The notes beneath the pieces are model-generated. The model worked only from the letters and a program-made list of their open reading frames with translations, did not search any database and was not told the origin of the DNA. Positions 6,523 to 8,802 of a DNA stretch of 8,802 bases are shown here, one piece after another. The stretch is from Flavobacteriaceae bacterium (GTDB lineage Bacteria > Bacteroidota > Bacteroidia > Flavobacteriales > Flavobacteriaceae), in the NCBI GenBank assembly GCA_020347545.1, contig CP070731.1, positions 1,868,732 through 1,877,533 of the forward strand, read 5' to 3'. Position 1 is the first letter of the stretch, and the number at the start of each line of letters is the position of its first letter. The position numbers and the translations under genes were made by a program.

Positions 6523-6978
6523 ATGAAGAAATTGATAAAACCACTTGCTTTGTTATTATTATTGGCTGTTCAGTCATGTAGTGACAAGGGTTGCGAGGAT
6601 ATTACATGTTTTACACCACCTTTCATTTTTACCTTTGACATTCAGGACAAAGAAACAGGTGAAAACCTTTTTGAAAACGGAACCTATACTGAAGATCAGA
6701 TAGAAGTTGTGAACAAATCTGACGGATCGGAAAGAGAATATGAATTCATAGCAGGGGACATAAATTTTTTGAGAATTCCATCGATTGGCTGGGAAACTGA
6801 AATTGCTGAGGTTGTTGTGAAATTGGATGGAGAAGAAGCGTTTACACTTTTTGTTGATGTGGAAAGACTCACTGAAAATTGCTGCAATTTTTCAAAATAC
6901 AATGAGACGAGAATTGACAATGCAGAATACGAATACGATCAACAAAGAGAACTCTACAGAATCTTTTTGGAGCAATAA
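6523..6978 (+). CDS. Small lipoprotein of unknown function
   Basis: This 151-residue protein starts MKKLIKPLALLLLLAVQSC, a signal-peptidase-II type leader with the lipidated cysteine at 19, so it should be membrane-anchored and face the periplasm or the cell surface. After lipidation the sequence SDKGCED is acidic but does not clearly match a surface-export signal of Bacteroidota lipoproteins. The mature part looks like a small beta-sandwich: it opens with alternating hydrophobic strands (FIFTFDIQDKETGENLF) and contains several short strands rich in E, V and I. Besides the lipid cysteine there are four others (24, 29 and the pair 120-121), which could form disulfides. I recognise no enzyme motif. 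It is monocistronic, with its own perfect promoter, and its 3' end faces the O-methyltransferase gene with 2 nt between stop codons. Confidence 0.82.
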   Translation: MKKLIKPLALLLLLAVQSCSDKGCEDITCFTPPFIFTFDIQDKETGENLFENGTYTEDQIEVVNKSDGSEREYEFIAGDINFLRIPSIGWETEIAEVVVKLDGEEAFTLFVDVERLTENCCNFSKYNETRIDNAEYEYDQQRELYRIFLEQ

Positions 6979-6980
6979 CC

Positions 6981-7622
6981 TTATTTGACTCTCGAAATCG
7001 TCAGGCCATCGCGAATGGGCAATAGCACGGTTTCAACTCTTTCGTCCTGATTGATCAATTTATTGTACTTAATTAAAGCCGCAGTATCTTGATCTTTTAA
7101 TTTTGGTGGCTCAGTTACCTTTCCGCTCCACAGCACATTATCGGAAAGTATTACGCCTCCAGGATTCATTTTATCGATAATGGCATTAAAATAATTTGAA
7201 TAATTGGCTTTGTCAGCATCAATAAAAACCAGATCAAAGGGCCCTTGGATTTCAGGAAGGATATCCAAAGCCTCTCCAACATGTTGAAAAATTTGACCAC
7301 CATATGCTGATCGGTTAAAATATTTTCTCTGAAAATCATAGAGCTCTTCATTGTGGTCAATGGTATGAAGGGTTCCTCCCTCAATCATTCCCTCTGCCAG
7401 ACATAGCGCAGAATATCCTGTATAGGTACCAATTTCAAGTAGGGTTTTAGGCCCCACCAGTTTCGAGATCATTGACAAAACCCTTCCTTGAAAATGCCCA
7501 CTGATCATTCGAGGAACAAGTGCCTTTTGCCAGGTCTCTTTAAAGAGTTCGGCAAGAAGCTCTGGCTCGGGTTGAGAATGTTCGACGGCGTATTTATCTA
7601 TATGTTCGGGTAAAAAATTCAT
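6981..7622 (-). CDS. Class I SAM-dependent O-methyltransferase (PF01596, catechol/caffeoyl-CoA type)
   Basis: This 213-residue cytoplasmic methyltransferase has the usual length for the family. The SAM-binding motif I is LLEIGTYTGYSALCLA (61-76, Glu63). The acidic residue after strand 2 is in HTIDHNEE (86-93). LVFIDADKANY (131-141) and LSDNVLWSG (159-167) supply the divalent-metal ligands Asp135/Asp137 and Asp161-Asn162 typical of metal-dependent members. Family members methylate small catechol-like hydroxyls; the Bacillus member TrmR (YrrM) methylates 5-hydroxyuridine in tRNA, so a tRNA-modification role is possible here. It lies 9 nt downstream of cardiolipin synthase and has no promoter of its own that I can see, so it is probably cotranscribed. 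The substrate is not determined. Confidence 0.92.
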   Translation of the reverse strand: MNFLPEHIDKYAVEHSQPEPELLAELFKETWQKALVPRMISGHFQGRVLSMISKLVGPKTLLEIGTYTGYSALCLAEGMIEGGTLHTIDHNEELYDFQRKYFNRSAYGGQIFQHVGEALDILPEIQGPFDLVFIDADKANYSNYFNAIIDKMNPGGVILSDNVLWSGKVTEPPKLKDQDTAALIKYNKLINQDERVETVLLPIRDGLTISRVK

Positions 7623-7631
7623 AGTTACTAT

Positions 7632-8802
7632 TTATAAAATGGGAGCAATTAATCGGGCAATGGAACAGAGTACTTTAATATACCATGGCCTGTTTCTTAA
7701 ATCTTTCATTTGCAATTTATAACAATCCTTCAAATCTTCTTCAAAATGGAACTTGAGTTTTTTAGCCAGCTCTTCGTTGTAGATAAAAGCGTTGACTTCG
7801 GCATTCAGACTAAAGCTCCTCTGGTCCATGTTCGTACTTCCCACGGTTGATATTTTGGAATCTACGATCATGGTCTTGGAATGCATCATTCCCTTAGTAT
7901 AAAAGTAAACCTCAACCCCACTGAGCAGCAAATCCTTTAAGTAAGTCTGGGATGCAAAGAAGGCAGTTCTTATATCTGTTTTTTCGGGGATGATCAATTT
8001 GATGGAAATTCCGCTTTTAGCAGTAATTTTAAGGGCATTGAAAATGGAATCATCCGGTATAAAATAGGGTGTAGTAATCAAAATTTCTTCCCGTGCGCAA
8101 GTGATCATTCCAAAAAAGGCTTCCATAATAGTTTGGTTGCCCTTCCCGTAATCGCTTCCTAAAATGCTGGTAGGTATCTGGTTCGCTATTTTATGCCTGT
8201 TTTCAAATTGAACTTCTTTAAGATCAATTTTTTCACCACTGACAAAAAACCAGTCACTAATAAATAAATATTGTAAATCAATGACCGCCTCACCTTTGAT
8301 CATTAAGTGTGTGTCACGCCAGTAGGGGCCTGATTGATTTGGGTTAATGTATTTATCTTTTAAGTTGATACCTCCAAGGAATCCCGTTTCATTGTCGATC
8401 ACGACAATTTTTCTGTGATTTCTGTAATTTGCTTTATGCGCAAGCCTTGAAAACAGTACCGGCATATAAGGAAATGCCCGAACCCCTGAAAGTTTTAATC
8501 TGTTCAGCCCTGTTTTACTGATGGAACTTCCTACATCGTCATAAATGAGCTTAACCTGAACCCCTTGTCGGGCCTTGGAACATAAGATAGAAAAGATTTC
8601 ATTGCCAATCGAATCATCTTTGACGATGTAATAATCTAAATGAATGCTAGTCTGAGCTTTTAAGAGCTCTTCTTTAAGAACAGGAAATTTTTCCTCCCCG
8701 TTGTTGAGCACCTTTATTTCATTGTTATGAGTAAAACTTACCTGTTCAATATTATAGAAAAGTACGGGAAGTTTTTTGTAATCAAATGATGGACTGGTCT
8801 TG
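7632..8802 (-). CDS. cls: Cardiolipin synthase, phospholipase D superfamily (5' end beyond the window)
   Basis: This membrane enzyme joins phosphatidylglycerol to a second lipid to make cardiolipin. Two HKD motifs are visible: HRKIVVID (8394-8417), followed by GFLGGIN, and HSKTMIVD (7860-7883), followed by GSTNMDQRSF. The order and spacing match bacterial Cls, as does the C-terminal tail (RPWYIKVLCSIARLIAPIL). The frame is open to the right edge: upstream of a GTG at 8711-8709 it reads on through VLFYNIEQVSFTHNNEIKV, which fits the region before NNGEEKFP in Cls proteins. The GTG is therefore internal, not the start. About 390 residues are present; full enzymes are about 470-490, so roughly 90 N-terminal residues with the membrane helices lie outside. 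It heads an operon with the O-methyltransferase. Confidence 0.92.
   Translation of the reverse strand, partial: KTSPSFDYKKLPVLFYNIEQVSFTHNNEIKVLNNGEEKFPVLKEELLKAQTSIHLDYYIVKDDSIGNEIFSILCSKARQGVQVKLIYDDVGSSISKTGLNRLKLSGVRAFPYMPVLFSRLAHKANYRNHRKIVVIDNETGFLGGINLKDKYINPNQSGPYWRDTHLMIKGEAVIDLQYLFISDWFFVSGEKIDLKEVQFENRHKIANQIPTSILGSDYGKGNQTIMEAFFGMITCAREEILITTPYFIPDDSIFNALKITAKSGISIKLIIPEKTDIRTAFFASQTYLKDLLLSGVEVYFYTKGMMHSKTMIVDSKISTVGSTNMDQRSFSLNAEVNAFIYNEELAKKLKFHFEEDLKDCYKLQMKDLRNRPWYIKVLCSIARLIAPIL

Noticed and set aside
6696..7384. Open frames of 72-74 codons inside the lipoprotein gene (antisense) and inside the O-methyltransferase gene (same strand, other frame)
   Set aside because: Compositionally shadow-like and fully covered by better-supported genes.

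Overview
The window looks like a chromosomal segment of a Bacteroidota bacterium, most likely a marine-type Flavobacteriia. Four things suggest this. The DNA is AT-rich. There is a perfect Bacteroidota promoter (TTTG, 17 nt, TATATTTG) upstream of a small lipoprotein gene. The HlyD-like adaptor carries the sequence style of flavobacterial peptide exporters. A secreted GH43 glycosidase is present. The assignment to phylum and class is inference from these features; no rRNA or other marker gene is present.

Region 1 (1-3275, minus strand) is a peptide-export operon read right to left. It encodes a short HlyD-type membrane-fusion protein, then a bifunctional C39-peptidase ABC exporter joined to it by an ATGA stop/start overlap, then a small winged-helix DNA-binding protein. 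The ABC protein keeps every expected catalytic residue. The HlyD protein is about half the usual length and lacks the coiled-coil hairpin. No double-glycine cargo peptide is visible in the window; the operon may continue past the left edge.

Region 2 (3276-6405) opens with a divergent intergenic region of about 300 nt. A plus-strand pair follows: a secreted GH43 beta-xylosidase/arabinofuranosidase-like enzyme and, 3 nt later, an extended-SDR (epimerase-like) protein with a twin-arginine leader. The pair probably acts together on a pentose-containing glycan or its products in the periplasm. No SusC/SusD or sugar regulator lies beside it.

Region 3 (6406-6978) holds the promoter and gene of a 151-residue lipoprotein of unknown function. 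Its 3' end meets the next, oppositely oriented gene with only 2 nt between stop codons.

Region 4 (6981-8802, minus strand) is a two-gene operon: cardiolipin synthase, cut by the right edge of the window, followed 9 nt later by a class I SAM-dependent O-methyltransferase.

No rRNA, tRNA, CRISPR array, insertion sequence or convincing GC-rich terminator was seen. The most unusual items are the hairpin-less HlyD in an otherwise intact C39 exporter operon, the Tat-type SDR enzyme paired with GH43, and the 57-codon open extension in frame upstream of the GH43 signal peptide.
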